13,613 nucleotides of DNA from Polynucleobacter sp. (lineage in GTDB: Bacteria; Pseudomonadota; Gammaproteobacteria; Burkholderiales; Burkholderiaceae): assembly GCA_023257325.1 (NCBI GenBank), contig JALRCP010000200.1, positions 1 through 13,613 of the forward strand, read 5' to 3'. Shown here one piece after another: positions 1 through 6,566 of this stretch. The notes beneath the pieces are model-generated. The model was not told the DNA's origin and did not search any database. It saw only the letters and a program-made list of their open reading frames with translations. Each line of letters opens with the position of its first letter. Position 1 is the stretch's first letter. Both the position numbers and the translations under genes were made by a program.

Positions 1-603
1 GGAGGTACTGTGGTGGCAGCCACTTCAGAGGAGGGGCGAGTGGTCACCAATGGCATGAGTCAGTATTCTCGCAATGAACGCAATGCCAATGCTGGGATTG
101 TGGTGAACATTGATCCCAAAGATTATGGGGGCACTTCTGAAAACCCATTAGCAGGCATTGATTTTCAGCGTGCCTTGGAGTCCAAAGCTTTTGAGTTGGG
201 CGGTCAAAACTACGAGGCACCTGGGCAATTGGTCGGAGATTTCATTGCTGGCAAGGCATCAACTGAATTCGGTCAAGTAATTCCATCCTATAAGCCAGGC
301 GTGCACTTAACAGATCTGGCGCAAGCCTTGCCAGATTATGTGATTGAAGCCATGCGTGAAGCTTTGCCTGCCTTTGAGAAGCAGATCAAAGGTTTTGCAT
401 TGCCTGATGCTGTCTTGACTGGCGTAGAGACCAGAACGTCTTCACCATTGCGTATCACGCGCGGCACTAATTATCAAAGCTTAAACATTAAAGGTCTTTA
501 CCCTGCTGGTGAAGGCGCCGGATATGCAGGAGGTATTCTTTCGGCAGGCGTGGATGGCATCAAAGTCGCCGAAGCTTTGGCCTTGGATATGCTAAAAACT
601 TAA
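1..603 (+). CDS. FAD-dependent dehydrogenase, COG2509 family (5' end missing)
   Basis: This is the C-terminal 200 residues of a NAD(P)/FAD-dependent oxidoreductase of the uncharacterised COG2509 type. The frame is open from base 1, so the start lies upstream; the GTG codons at 10 and 13 are internal. The first visible residues are GGTVVAATSEEG, followed by NGMSQYSRNERNANAGIVV, a stretch that recurs in this family. Near the end, LYPAGEGAGYAGGILSAGVD is the typical C-terminal FAD-contacting motif that closes the Rossmann-type flavin domain. Members are usually somewhat over 500 residues, so well over half is missing. The physiological substrate of the family is not established. The gene ends 23 bp before the stop of the convergent DUF3422 gene, and I see no clear hairpin terminator between them. 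The family call is fairly sure; the reaction is unknown. Confidence 0.85.
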   Translation, partial: GGTVVAATSEEGRVVTNGMSQYSRNERNANAGIVVNIDPKDYGGTSENPLAGIDFQRALESKAFELGGQNYEAPGQLVGDFIAGKASTEFGQVIPSYKPGVHLTDLAQALPDYVIEAMREALPAFEKQIKGFALPDAVLTGVETRTSSPLRITRGTNYQSLNIKGLYPAGEGAGYAGGILSAGVDGIKVAEALALDMLKT

Positions 604-626
604 AGTTACTCAAGACTCATAAAGTA

Positions 627-1985
627 TCAATGTCTATTAAACTTCTTTTTTCTGACTTGATTGAGTGAATAAATCAAAATGGCGATGATTGGAGCTGAGA
701 TGCCACCAATCAATTCTGCGGGTAAAGTGACGCCTAAATCTTTGAAACCCTTGGCCATATAAATAATCAAGCTCACGGCGTAATAGGTCAAGACTAGAAC
801 AGAAAGTCCTTCAACCGTTTCTTGTAGACGCAGTTGTAATTTCGCGCGGCGATCCATGCTGGCTAAAAGCTCTTGAGTTTGACTTTCGTTGACATACTCA
901 ATGCGTGTACGAAGAATTTGTGTCGTTCGTGAGATACGGTCAGATAATTCGCGCAAGCGACGTTGTGTCCATGAACAGGTGCTCATGGCTGGTGCAAAAC
1001 GACGATCCATGAACTCCGATAAGGTTTGAACACCAGGTATAGAGCTTTCATTGAGTTCAGATAAATTCTTTTCAACTAGCTGGCTATAAGCTTCAGCCGC
1101 TGTAAATCGAAGACCATGTTCAGAAATCCACTCTTCAATTTTGGAGGCGAGGGCAGAGATACGTTCCAAGAACTCGCCATCTTGATCTTGATGACCATGA
1201 TTTTCTGGGTCACGAGATTGACCTTGAACCATCGAAATTTGTTTAGATAGTTCGGATAGCTCGGCTTCGGCATTGCGCAAGGGGCCGGATAGGCTCTTGG
1301 CCACCGGAAATGCCAACATCGATGCCATGCGATAAATTTCAACTTCAGTAATGCGTCGAGCCACGCGACCGGCTTGTCGAGAACCCATGCCTGAGTGGGG
1401 AACCAAATAAGAGATGTAACCATCTTCATTGACTTGAAGGTCGGTCCATAACTGTGCATTCTTATTGGTTAGGATGGTGCTACCCAATAAAGTATTTCCA
1501 GAAAATAAGTGAGAGACCTCGTCAGCAGCTTTGAACAAAGGACGATCTTCAAAGGCAATGTCAATCGCTGCAATGCGTAAACCACCTGATTCATGCATCG
1601 GGGCAACCTGAAAGCTTGCCAGTAAGTCATTCACTGCTTGCTCAATCTTTTGTCGACTGATCATGGGCGCATCATTGATCAGGGTCTCTTGTTGCACAAT
1701 CGCTGAGATCGAGCAAAACTCGCCATGCAATTCCCATTTGATGATCACACGATGGGGTGCAGTTTTTAATTCAATGATTCGAAAGGTCTGGCCATGATGA
1801 GGGTCAATTGTTTGCTTGGATTGAGCGCTAATGGCATTGATCCAATCAATTTGTTGTTGGCGATCATTGCCTCGCAACATAAATGCTTGATTGAGGATGC
1901 GGTCTTTGGGCCAGAGTGCAACCGGAGGTCTAGCGTGAACTTCTTCGTGAAGAACCGTTCGCAATGGGTGATCGTATGAGCGCAT
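627..1985 (-). CDS. DUF3422 family membrane-anchored protein
   Basis: The 452-residue product matches the DUF3422 family, seen from the N-terminal block HPLRTVLHEEVHARPP and the overall architecture. A long soluble domain of about 380 residues ends in a helical, probably coiled-coil stretch. Two hydrophobic segments follow at about residues 395-411 (SVLVLTYYAVSLIIYMA) and 425-443 (IGGISAPIIAILIYSLNQV), then a basic tail RKKKFNRH. This suggests an inner-membrane protein anchored by a C-terminal hairpin with most of the mass on one side. The start is chosen because the conserved HPLR block follows it directly. The ribosome site is weak (AAGGGA, about 12 nt upstream). The function of the family is unknown. 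The gene stands alone between a convergent and a co-directional neighbour. An inverted repeat at 2012-2029 lies just upstream. Confidence 0.85.
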   Translation of the reverse strand: MRSYDHPLRTVLHEEVHARPPVALWPKDRILNQAFMLRGNDRQQQIDWINAISAQSKQTIDPHHGQTFRIIELKTAPHRVIIKWELHGEFCSISAIVQQETLINDAPMISRQKIEQAVNDLLASFQVAPMHESGGLRIAAIDIAFEDRPLFKAADEVSHLFSGNTLLGSTILTNKNAQLWTDLQVNEDGYISYLVPHSGMGSRQAGRVARRITEVEIYRMASMLAFPVAKSLSGPLRNAEAELSELSKQISMVQGQSRDPENHGHQDQDGEFLERISALASKIEEWISEHGLRFTAAEAYSQLVEKNLSELNESSIPGVQTLSEFMDRRFAPAMSTCSWTQRRLRELSDRISRTTQILRTRIEYVNESQTQELLASMDRRAKLQLRLQETVEGLSVLVLTYYAVSLIIYMAKGFKDLGVTLPAELIGGISAPIIAILIYSLNQVRKKKFNRH

Positions 1986-2011
1986 GCCTAATCTTTTTCC
2001 CTTAATGATTG

Positions 2012-2029
2012 GATAGTTTGAATACTATC
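2012..2029. promoter_or_regulatory. Inverted repeat upstream of the DUF3422 gene
   Basis: GATAGT and ACTATC form a perfect 6-bp inverted repeat separated by TTGAAT, 27-44 nt upstream of the DUF3422 start codon. On the minus strand a loose -10-like TAGTAT falls inside it. The position fits an operator, but no regulator is known and chance cannot be excluded. Confidence 0.25.
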
Positions 2030-2064
2030 TCTTAAGTAACTGATTTAATCAATAAAGCAATAAA

Positions 2065-2090
2065 AAATGGCTGGTATGTACCAGCCATTT
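2065..2090 (-). terminator. Intrinsic terminator of the cytochrome c gene
   Basis: A perfect inverted repeat AAATGGCTGGTA (2065-2076) / TACCAGCCATTT (2079-2090) lies 20 bp downstream of the cytochrome stop codon. Read on the minus strand, a GC-containing stem (AAATGGCTGG/CCAGCCATTT, loop TACATA) runs directly into TTTTTTA. This is the classic Rho-independent layout for leftward transcription and separates the cytochrome from the DUF3422 gene. Confidence 0.85.
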
Positions 2091-2110
2091 CATTTGGAGT
2101 GTCCAGTAAA

Positions 2111-2419
2111 TTACTTGGCGCCGTCCAAAATCCACTTAACTACAGTTTTCGCATCAGCTTCGCTAATTGTTGCATTGGCTGGCATTGGGATTGGACCCCA
2201 AACACCTGAACCACCGGCTTTTACTTTTTTAGCCAATTTATCTACGGCATCTGCTTGACCTTTGTATTTAGCAGCGATGTCTTTGTAAGCAGGGCCAACA
2301 ACTTTCTTGTCCACAGCGTGGCAACCCATACAAGCATTCTTAGATGCAATTTCCTTTGATGCAAATGCTGGTGCAGACACCATCAATGCAGATGCTACCA
2401 ATGCGCTAATCAATTTCAT
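2111..2419 (-). CDS. Periplasmic cytochrome c, class I (c551/c552 type)
   Basis: This encodes a 102-residue precursor of a small monoheme cytochrome c that carries electrons in the periplasm. Residues 1-20 are a Sec signal peptide (MKLISALVASALMVSAPAFA), with cleavage likely before SKEIA. The heme attachment motif is CMGCH at residues 30-34, giving the proximal His34. The distal ligand is most likely Met79 in GPIPMPAN, the usual c551/c552 arrangement. The mature size of about 82 residues fits the family. GGAG lies a few bases before the ATG. A strong-looking promoter sits upstream and a clear terminator downstream, so the gene is probably monocistronic. Such proteins often donate electrons to terminal oxidases or nitrite reductase. 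No oxidase gene is nearby, so the partner is unknown. Confidence 0.93.
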   Translation of the reverse strand: MKLISALVASALMVSAPAFASKEIASKNACMGCHAVDKKVVGPAYKDIAAKYKGQADAVDKLAKKVKAGGSGVWGPIPMPANATISEADAKTVVKWILDGAK

Positions 2420-2461
2420 GTGTTCTCTCCAAGTGATTACTAAACAGACTAACTAGCTGAA

Positions 2462-2490
2462 ATTATAAAAATCACGATTCCATTAGTTAA
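2462..2490 (-). promoter_or_regulatory. Sigma70-like promoter of the cytochrome c gene
   Basis: On the minus strand, TTAACT (2490-2485) and a perfect TATAAT (2467-2462) are 17 bp apart. Transcription would start near 2455, giving a leader of roughly 36 nt that contains the GGAG ribosome site. The perfect -10 box and ideal spacing make this the best promoter in the window. Confidence 0.6.
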
Positions 2491-2493
2491 GAG

Positions 2494-2505
2494 GGTATTA
2501 ATACC
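2494..2505. promoter_or_regulatory. 12-bp palindrome GGTATTAATACC
   Basis: This perfect palindrome lies directly upstream of the predicted cytochrome -35 box, centred about 45 bp before the likely transcription start. That is a typical place for an activator dimer. The protein that would bind is unknown. Confidence 0.35.
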
Positions 2506-2614
2506 TAGTTGTTAAGAAAAACCACTAAGTGATTAGCACCTGGATCGATATTTTATCTAAAGATTTTGCTTTTGGTGGATTTTAATTTTTTGCAATGATT
2601 AAAGCCAAATAAGC

Positions 2615-2645
2615 TTGATTCAATCAGATGCAAGGATTGATTCAA
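2615..2645. repeat. Direct repeat of TTGATTCAA
   Basis: TTGATTCAA occurs at 2615-2623 and 2637-2645. The copies start 22 bp apart, about two helical turns, so they would face the same side of the DNA. The unit is itself nearly palindromic (TTGA-N-TCAA). It may be a pair of regulator sites in front of the Rrf2 gene; the second copy is part of the FNR-like box. Confidence 0.35.
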
Positions 2646-2650
2646 ATCAG
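2637..2650. promoter_or_regulatory. FNR/Anr-like box TTGATTCAAATCAG
   Basis: The site matches the FNR/CRP-family anaerobic consensus TTGAT-N4-ATCAA at 9 of 10 defined bases. It lies 4 bp before a possible -35 (TTGAAT, 2654-2659) and is centred about 44 bp upstream of the start site that promoter would give. That is close to the usual class II activator position. It suggests oxygen-linked control of the Rrf2 regulator. Without expression data this stays tentative. Confidence 0.35.
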
Positions 2651-2653
2651 TTT

Positions 2654-2681
2654 TTGAATACTTAGACATTTATATTAATAA
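2654..2681 (+). promoter_or_regulatory. Possible promoter of the Rrf2 regulator
   Basis: TTGAAT (2654-2659) and TAATAA (2676-2681) are 16 bp apart and point at the Rrf2 gene. The leader would be about 87 nt. The boxes match only partly, so this is a weak candidate, helped mainly by the FNR-like site just upstream. Confidence 0.3.
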
Positions 2682-2774
2682 TCCGAAGACTTTCATCCTG
2701 AGTCTAAATAACCACATAAAAAGTCAACAATTCAAAAAACCACCCAATTCTTAAATTTGTGCTAGATTGAGACT

Positions 2775-3341
2775 ATGAGAGTTGCTACCAAAGGTCGTTA
2801 CGCCGTTATTGCCATGGTTGATCTAGCGAATTTTTTCGCATCCGATCAGCCCAGCCAAACTTTGGCTTCGATTAGCTCAAGACAGAAAGTGTCTTTGAGT
2901 TATTTGGAGCAGCTATTCGCCAAACTGCGCCATGCTGGCTTGGTTGATAGCATGAGAGGGCCAGGTGGTGGTTACACCTTGGCCAGAAATCCCAAGGATA
3001 TTTCCGTGGGTCAAATTATTTTGGCTGTGGATGGTATCTTGCCTGAGCAGAATGATCAGCCCTTGGCCTGTCACGCTCTTTGGGATACTTTGCATCATGA
3101 GATGTTGGGTTATATGAACTCTGTTTCATTGTTTTCATTATTGGATCCAGAGACTGCCAAACAAATTGCTGCGGGCGTGAAGTCAGGCAAGACTCAATTT
3201 GAGTCAGTGCCTAGCTCCAGTGCGAAGAAAAAAGTTACCAAGCCATTGGCAGTTCCCAAGAAGAAAGCCAAACCTGCCCCCGTGGTGAGCTCAGTTTTTA
3301 ACTGGGGTACTTACTTATTGAAAAAGAAAAAGCCAGCTTGA
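2775..3341 (+). CDS. Rrf2-family transcriptional regulator, IscR-like, with degenerate Fe-S site
   Basis: The 188-residue product is a DNA-binding regulator of the Rrf2 family. The winged-helix part is very close to IscR: MRVATKGRYAVIAMVDLA at the N-terminus, SLSYLEQLFAKLR as the recognition-helix region (about 40-52), and RGPGGGYTLA as the wing (61-70). In IscR a [2Fe-2S] cluster is held by three Cys and one His before HALW. Here the loop between AVD and HALW is about nine residues shorter than in E. coli IscR, and the whole protein has a single Cys (Cys99, next to His100). A normal cluster is therefore unlikely. The last 40 residues form a lysine-rich tail (PKKKAKPAP; LLKKKKPA). No isc or suf genes are adjacent. 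The ATG agrees with the conserved N-terminus; the ribosome site is weak. The targets are unknown. Confidence 0.88.
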   Translation: MRVATKGRYAVIAMVDLANFFASDQPSQTLASISSRQKVSLSYLEQLFAKLRHAGLVDSMRGPGGGYTLARNPKDISVGQIILAVDGILPEQNDQPLACHALWDTLHHEMLGYMNSVSLFSLLDPETAKQIAAGVKSGKTQFESVPSSSAKKKVTKPLAVPKKKAKPAPVVSSVFNWGTYLLKKKKPA

Positions 3342-3351
3342 TGAAGTAATC

Positions 3352-3374
3352 AAGACTCTAGATCTGAGAGTCTT
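3352..3374. terminator. Hairpin between convergent genes
   Basis: AAGACTCT (3352-3359) and AGAGTCTT (3367-3374) form a perfect 8-bp stem with a 7-nt loop, between the stop codons of the Rrf2 regulator and the crotonase gene. A bidirectional terminator is the natural reading. No strong T tract follows on either strand, so efficiency may be low. Confidence 0.45.
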
Positions 3375-3384
3375 CCAATAATTA

Positions 3385-4182
3385 TTAAGAGCCTTGCCAA
3401 CGAGGACTTCTTTTTTCCCCAAAGGCTGTGATGCCCTCTTTAAAGTCAGCGCTGCCATAACAGGATTGAATCAAATCATCACAGTTGGGTAGTTGATGTT
3501 GATGGAGGCGACTGATGGTTAATTTGGAGGCTCGCACCGTCAAGGGTGCCAAGCCAGCAATCTTTTTAGCCATCCCCATAGCTAAGGCTTCTAACTCTGA
3601 ACTCTCCGCCACCGCATGTAAATAACCAGACGCCAATAATTCAGGGGTCGGAATGAGTTCAGCCAATAACAACATTCGCTTGACTGTCGGTATTCCTAGA
3701 TGCGCCACCAAGCGAGCAATGTTGGTTGGAGACAAACAATTTCCTACTGTTTTAGCAATCGGTGCGCCAAAGCGAGCACTTGGATTGGCCAAGCGAAAAT
3801 CACACGCTGTTGCTATTGCCAAACCACCCCCCACAGCCAAACCATCAATAATGGCAATGGTAGGCATGGGCAATTGTTCTAGGGGATTGATGTGTTCATC
3901 AATCAAGCGCTCATATTGAATGCCATCATCACCATTTTTAAATGACTGAAACTGTGCAATGTCAGTGCCTGAAACAAATGATTCACCACCCACGCCACGC
4001 AAAATCACTGTTTTGACTATTGTGCTGACACTTAAGTCAGTGCAAATGGTTTTGAGATCAGCATACATAGACCAGGTCATTGCATTGCGTGAGGCGGGGC
4101 GATCAAAGGTAATCCATGCTACGCCATCATTAATACGAAGATGAACCTTGCCTTCAGAAGGGTTTGAATGATGGCTATTCAT
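3385..4182 (-). CDS. Enoyl-CoA hydratase/isomerase (crotonase) family protein without the usual glutamates
   Basis: This 265-residue protein has the crotonase fold, whose members act on CoA thioesters stabilised by an oxyanion hole. Family blocks are the N-terminal AWITFDRPASRNAM, the first oxyanion segment GGESFVSGTDIAQF (65-78), and the second GLAVGGGLAIATACD (114-128). In enoyl-CoA hydratase two Glu residues activate water. By eye their equivalents here are Ala122 (GGGLAIA) and Ile142 (FGAPIAKTVG), so simple hydration is unlikely. Isomerase, lyase, hydrolase or another crotonase reaction is more likely. The C-terminus (EGITAFGEKRSPRW) is typical. The gene is last in the leftward cluster, 27 bp after the CoA-transferase, whose product could supply its substrate. 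No clear Shine-Dalgarno precedes the ATG. Confidence 0.88.
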   Translation of the reverse strand: MNSHHSNPSEGKVHLRINDGVAWITFDRPASRNAMTWSMYADLKTICTDLSVSTIVKTVILRGVGGESFVSGTDIAQFQSFKNGDDGIQYERLIDEHINPLEQLPMPTIAIIDGLAVGGGLAIATACDFRLANPSARFGAPIAKTVGNCLSPTNIARLVAHLGIPTVKRMLLLAELIPTPELLASGYLHAVAESSELEALAMGMAKKIAGLAPLTVRASKLTISRLHQHQLPNCDDLIQSCYGSADFKEGITAFGEKRSPRWQGS

Positions 4183-4209
4183 GATTTCAACATAAAACTC
4201 AAAGTGGAT

Positions 4210-5445
4210 TTAATTGGATTCTGGTGAAAACGCACCTGCGGTTTCAAAGGCTTTTAAATCTTCGGTATTAAAGCCGATTTCACGCAACACTTCTTCAGTG
4301 TGCTCGCCCAGTAAAGGAGGGTGACGGCGCACCTGTTGAGGAGTGCCTTGCATTTTCACGGCAAACCCAATATTGGGAACTTTTCCTTCTAGGGGGTGGT
4401 CGATCTCAATCTTCATCTTGCGATGCTGACCATGTTCACTGGCAAAAGCTCTTGGATAGTCCAAGATTGGACCTGCTGGAATGCCTTGTGCCAAGAGTTC
4501 ATCAATCCAAACTTCAGACTCTTTGGTGGCAAATGATTTTTCTAGTTCAGTGATGATGTATTCGCGGTGGGCCAAACGATCGGCGATGGTTTTGCAGCGC
4601 GGATCATTGAATAAGTCATCGCGATTTAATATCTGACAAAGTTTTTGCCACAGTTTGTTATTGGTTGCCCCCATGACAAAGTAATCGCTCTTTGCTTTGA
4701 CCGCCTGATAGGGGGCGCTCATGCGATTGGCTGTTCCTAGTGCCACTGGAGGTTTGCCTGTGCCCCAATACTCAGCAGTATCCCAGATGGAAAAAGCAAT
4801 CGCTGAGTCAAAAAGAGAGGCATCAATGTATTGACCAAGACCCGTATTCTTGGCGCCAATATAAGCTGATAAAACACCATACGTGGCAAATAGAGCACAT
4901 CCAATATCAGCCACTGGTACACCCGCCTTAACAGGGCGACCATCGCCGTGACCTGTCATGGCCATCACGCCTGACATGGCTTGTGCCATCAAATCAAAAC
5001 CAGGTCGATCAGCCCAAGGACCGCTTTGACCAAATCCAGAGATGCTGGCGTAGACCAAAGCAGGATTAATTTTGCTCAGTACCTCATAAGAGACACCGAG
5101 TTTTTTCATGACGCCTGGTCGATAATTTTCAACCAGGATGTCCGCATCTTTGACTAGTTCAAATAAGATTTTTTTGCCTGCTTCAGATTTGAGGTTTAGC
5201 GTGATGCTGCGCTTGTTGCGATTCATATTCAAAAAGCCCATGCTATCTGGACCTTTCATCTTGAATCCCATGGCGCCGCGGGTTTGATCGCCTGTGCCAG
5301 GGGGTTCGATTTTGATCACATCAGCACCCATATCAGCCAAGAGCATGCAGGTGTAGGGTCCTGCCATAACTTGGCTGATATCAAGCACCTTCACTCCCAC
5401 AAGGGGGAGTGGGCGTGAAGCGACTTGTGTGCTGGGTGTGTTCAT
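4210..5445 (-). CDS. CaiB/BaiF (class III) CoA-transferase
   Basis: The 411-residue protein belongs to family III CoA-transferases, which move CoA between carboxylic acids through an aspartyl anhydride. N-terminal features are LPLVGVKVLDISQVMAGPY (14-32), GADVIKIEPPGTGDQTR (40-56) and MNRNKRSITLNLK (74-86). The likely nucleophile is Asp180 in PVADIG, aligned by eye with Asp169 of formyl-CoA transferase. RPGFDLMAQAMSG (147-159) and the C-terminal RHPPLLGEHTEEVL are also typical. Length is normal. Its ATG shares one base with the stop codon of the upstream Bug gene (TAATG), so translation is probably coupled. AAGG lies upstream. The acid it activates cannot be read from sequence; succinyl-CoA is a common donor in this family. 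The neighbouring crotonase is the likely next step. Confidence 0.92.
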   Translation of the reverse strand: MNTPSTQVASRPLPLVGVKVLDISQVMAGPYTCMLLADMGADVIKIEPPGTGDQTRGAMGFKMKGPDSMGFLNMNRNKRSITLNLKSEAGKKILFELVKDADILVENYRPGVMKKLGVSYEVLSKINPALVYASISGFGQSGPWADRPGFDLMAQAMSGVMAMTGHGDGRPVKAGVPVADIGCALFATYGVLSAYIGAKNTGLGQYIDASLFDSAIAFSIWDTAEYWGTGKPPVALGTANRMSAPYQAVKAKSDYFVMGATNNKLWQKLCQILNRDDLFNDPRCKTIADRLAHREYIITELEKSFATKESEVWIDELLAQGIPAGPILDYPRAFASEHGQHRKMKIEIDHPLEGKVPNIGFAVKMQGTPQQVRRHPPLLGEHTEEVLREIGFNTEDLKAFETAGAFSPESN

Positions 5446-6428
5446 TACTCAGCCTTGACGTTCAATTCTTTGACAAGCTTGGAGTACTTGTTTAATTCAG
5501 CTTTTAAGAACACTGAGAACTCATCAGGCGTTGCTGGACCGGAGGTTTGAAGACCTTGAGCATCTAGGGTTGTTTTGATCTTTGGATCGTTCATTGCTGC
5601 ACGAACCGCGGCATCAATTTTTAAGACCATGTCCTTAGGCATGTTCTTGGGACCCATGACGGAGTACCAGTTAGTCACTTCAAATCCTTTGATGCCCACT
5701 TCTTCGAATGTCGGGACATCTGGAAGAATGGACAAACGCTTCGGTGTTGAAATCGCCAATGGCTTTAACTTGCCAGCTCGAATATGAGGCAAGACAGGTG
5801 GAAGCGTATCAAAGTTCATGTTGATTTGACCGGCCATCAAATCCACAATGGCCTGACCACTGCCTTTGTAAGGCACATGATTCATCTGAACTTTGGCAAT
5901 CTTAGAGAACAAGGCGCCAGCTAAGTGTTGTGTACTGCCGATGCCTGATGAGCCATAAGTCATTTGGGCCGGATTATTTTTTGCCAAACTAATCAACTCA
6001 GGAACAGTTTTTGCCGGAATAGACGGATGCAATACCAAAATGTTTGGCACGTAGCCGACGTATGTAATGGGGGTGAAGTCTGTTGCCGCATTGAATGGCA
6101 CTTTAGGTAATACATAAGGAGCAATTGCATTAGAGTTGGAGTGGCCCATCAATAGGGTGTATCCATCTGCAGGAGATTTGGCGACCACATCAGCACCAAT
6201 CGTACCCGCTGCACCAGAACGGTTTTCAATCAAAATGGATTGACCTAGGATCTCACTCATTTTGGGTGCCAGGGCACGGGCCACAATGTCTGTGCCGCCA
6301 CCAGGAGCAAAGCCGACCACAATCCGAATCGGTTTTGTGGGCCAAGCTTGCGCAAGCACGGGACCTGCTAGCATGGAAGTGGTTAAAGCTGCCACGGCTG
6401 TGGCAAGGATTTTGCGTCGTGTGTTCAT
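5445..6428 (-). CDS. Bug-family (TctC-type) periplasmic solute-binding protein
   Basis: This 327-residue precursor is the substrate-binding component of tripartite tricarboxylate transporter type, which captures carboxylates in the periplasm. Residues 1-26 are a signal peptide (cleavage likely after GPVLA). It begins MNTRRKIL, whose twin arginine makes Tat export conceivable. The mature start QAWPTKPIRIVVGFAPGGG is a family hallmark, followed by ILIENRSGAAGTIGADVVAK and ADGYTLLMG. VPYKGSGQAIVDLMAGQI is another conserved ligand-side block. No tctA or tctB membrane genes lie in the window, so it would rely on a permease elsewhere or act as a sensor. GAGGAG sits 5 nt before the ATG. Its gene is 133 bp downstream of the dehydrogenase and overlaps the CoA-transferase start by one base, so its ligand is probably an acid of this pathway. 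Confidence 0.92.
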   Translation of the reverse strand: MNTRRKILATAVAALTTSMLAGPVLAQAWPTKPIRIVVGFAPGGGTDIVARALAPKMSEILGQSILIENRSGAAGTIGADVVAKSPADGYTLLMGHSNSNAIAPYVLPKVPFNAATDFTPITYVGYVPNILVLHPSIPAKTVPELISLAKNNPAQMTYGSSGIGSTQHLAGALFSKIAKVQMNHVPYKGSGQAIVDLMAGQINMNFDTLPPVLPHIRAGKLKPLAISTPKRLSILPDVPTFEEVGIKGFEVTNWYSVMGPKNMPKDMVLKIDAAVRAAMNDPKIKTTLDAQGLQTSGPATPDEFSVFLKAELNKYSKLVKELNVKAE

Positions 6429-6499
6429 GATCTCTCCTCGTTGAACATTAATGACTGATACATCTTCTTGTTAAAAAATACTCAAACTACAACTGCATG

Positions 6500-6566
6500 A
6501 ATCCAAAAAATTAAAAACAAAATACAACTAATAAAAATCAAACAAAAACAAAAACAAAAAATTACT
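6500..6566 (-). other. U-rich, C-free transcript tract after the dehydrogenase gene
   Basis: For 67 bases the plus strand contains no G and is mostly A. At 6541-6561 it holds an imperfect repeat of AAAAAC. In the leftward transcript this is a U-rich, C-free stretch starting at the dehydrogenase stop codon and ending about 70 nt before the Bug gene. No GC-rich stem accompanies it, so it is not a standard terminator. An Hfq or RNase E site, or partial termination, is possible. Confidence 0.4.

Larger units (their letters stand above)
2420..2774. other. 355-bp divergent intergenic region
   Basis: This AT-rich spacer separates the leftward cytochrome c gene from the rightward Rrf2 regulator. I see no convincing coding frame in it. 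It holds the cytochrome promoter, a perfect 12-bp palindrome, two copies of TTGATTCAA (one part of an FNR-like box) and a weak rightward promoter, each listed separately. The segment from about 2685 to 2760 shows nothing clear to me. Confidence 0.7.

Noticed and set aside
604..626. Possible terminator between the COG2509 and DUF3422 genes
   Set aside because: Only 23 bp with no inverted repeat that I could find.
1076..1459. A 127-codon open frame on the minus strand inside the DUF3422 gene
   Set aside because: It lies wholly within a well-supported gene in another frame, has no recognisable domain and reads like out-of-frame translation.
2431..2535. AAGTGATTA present twice in the cytochrome/Rrf2 spacer
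   Set aside because: A single short AT-rich repeat with no symmetry and no relation to promoter positions; likely chance.
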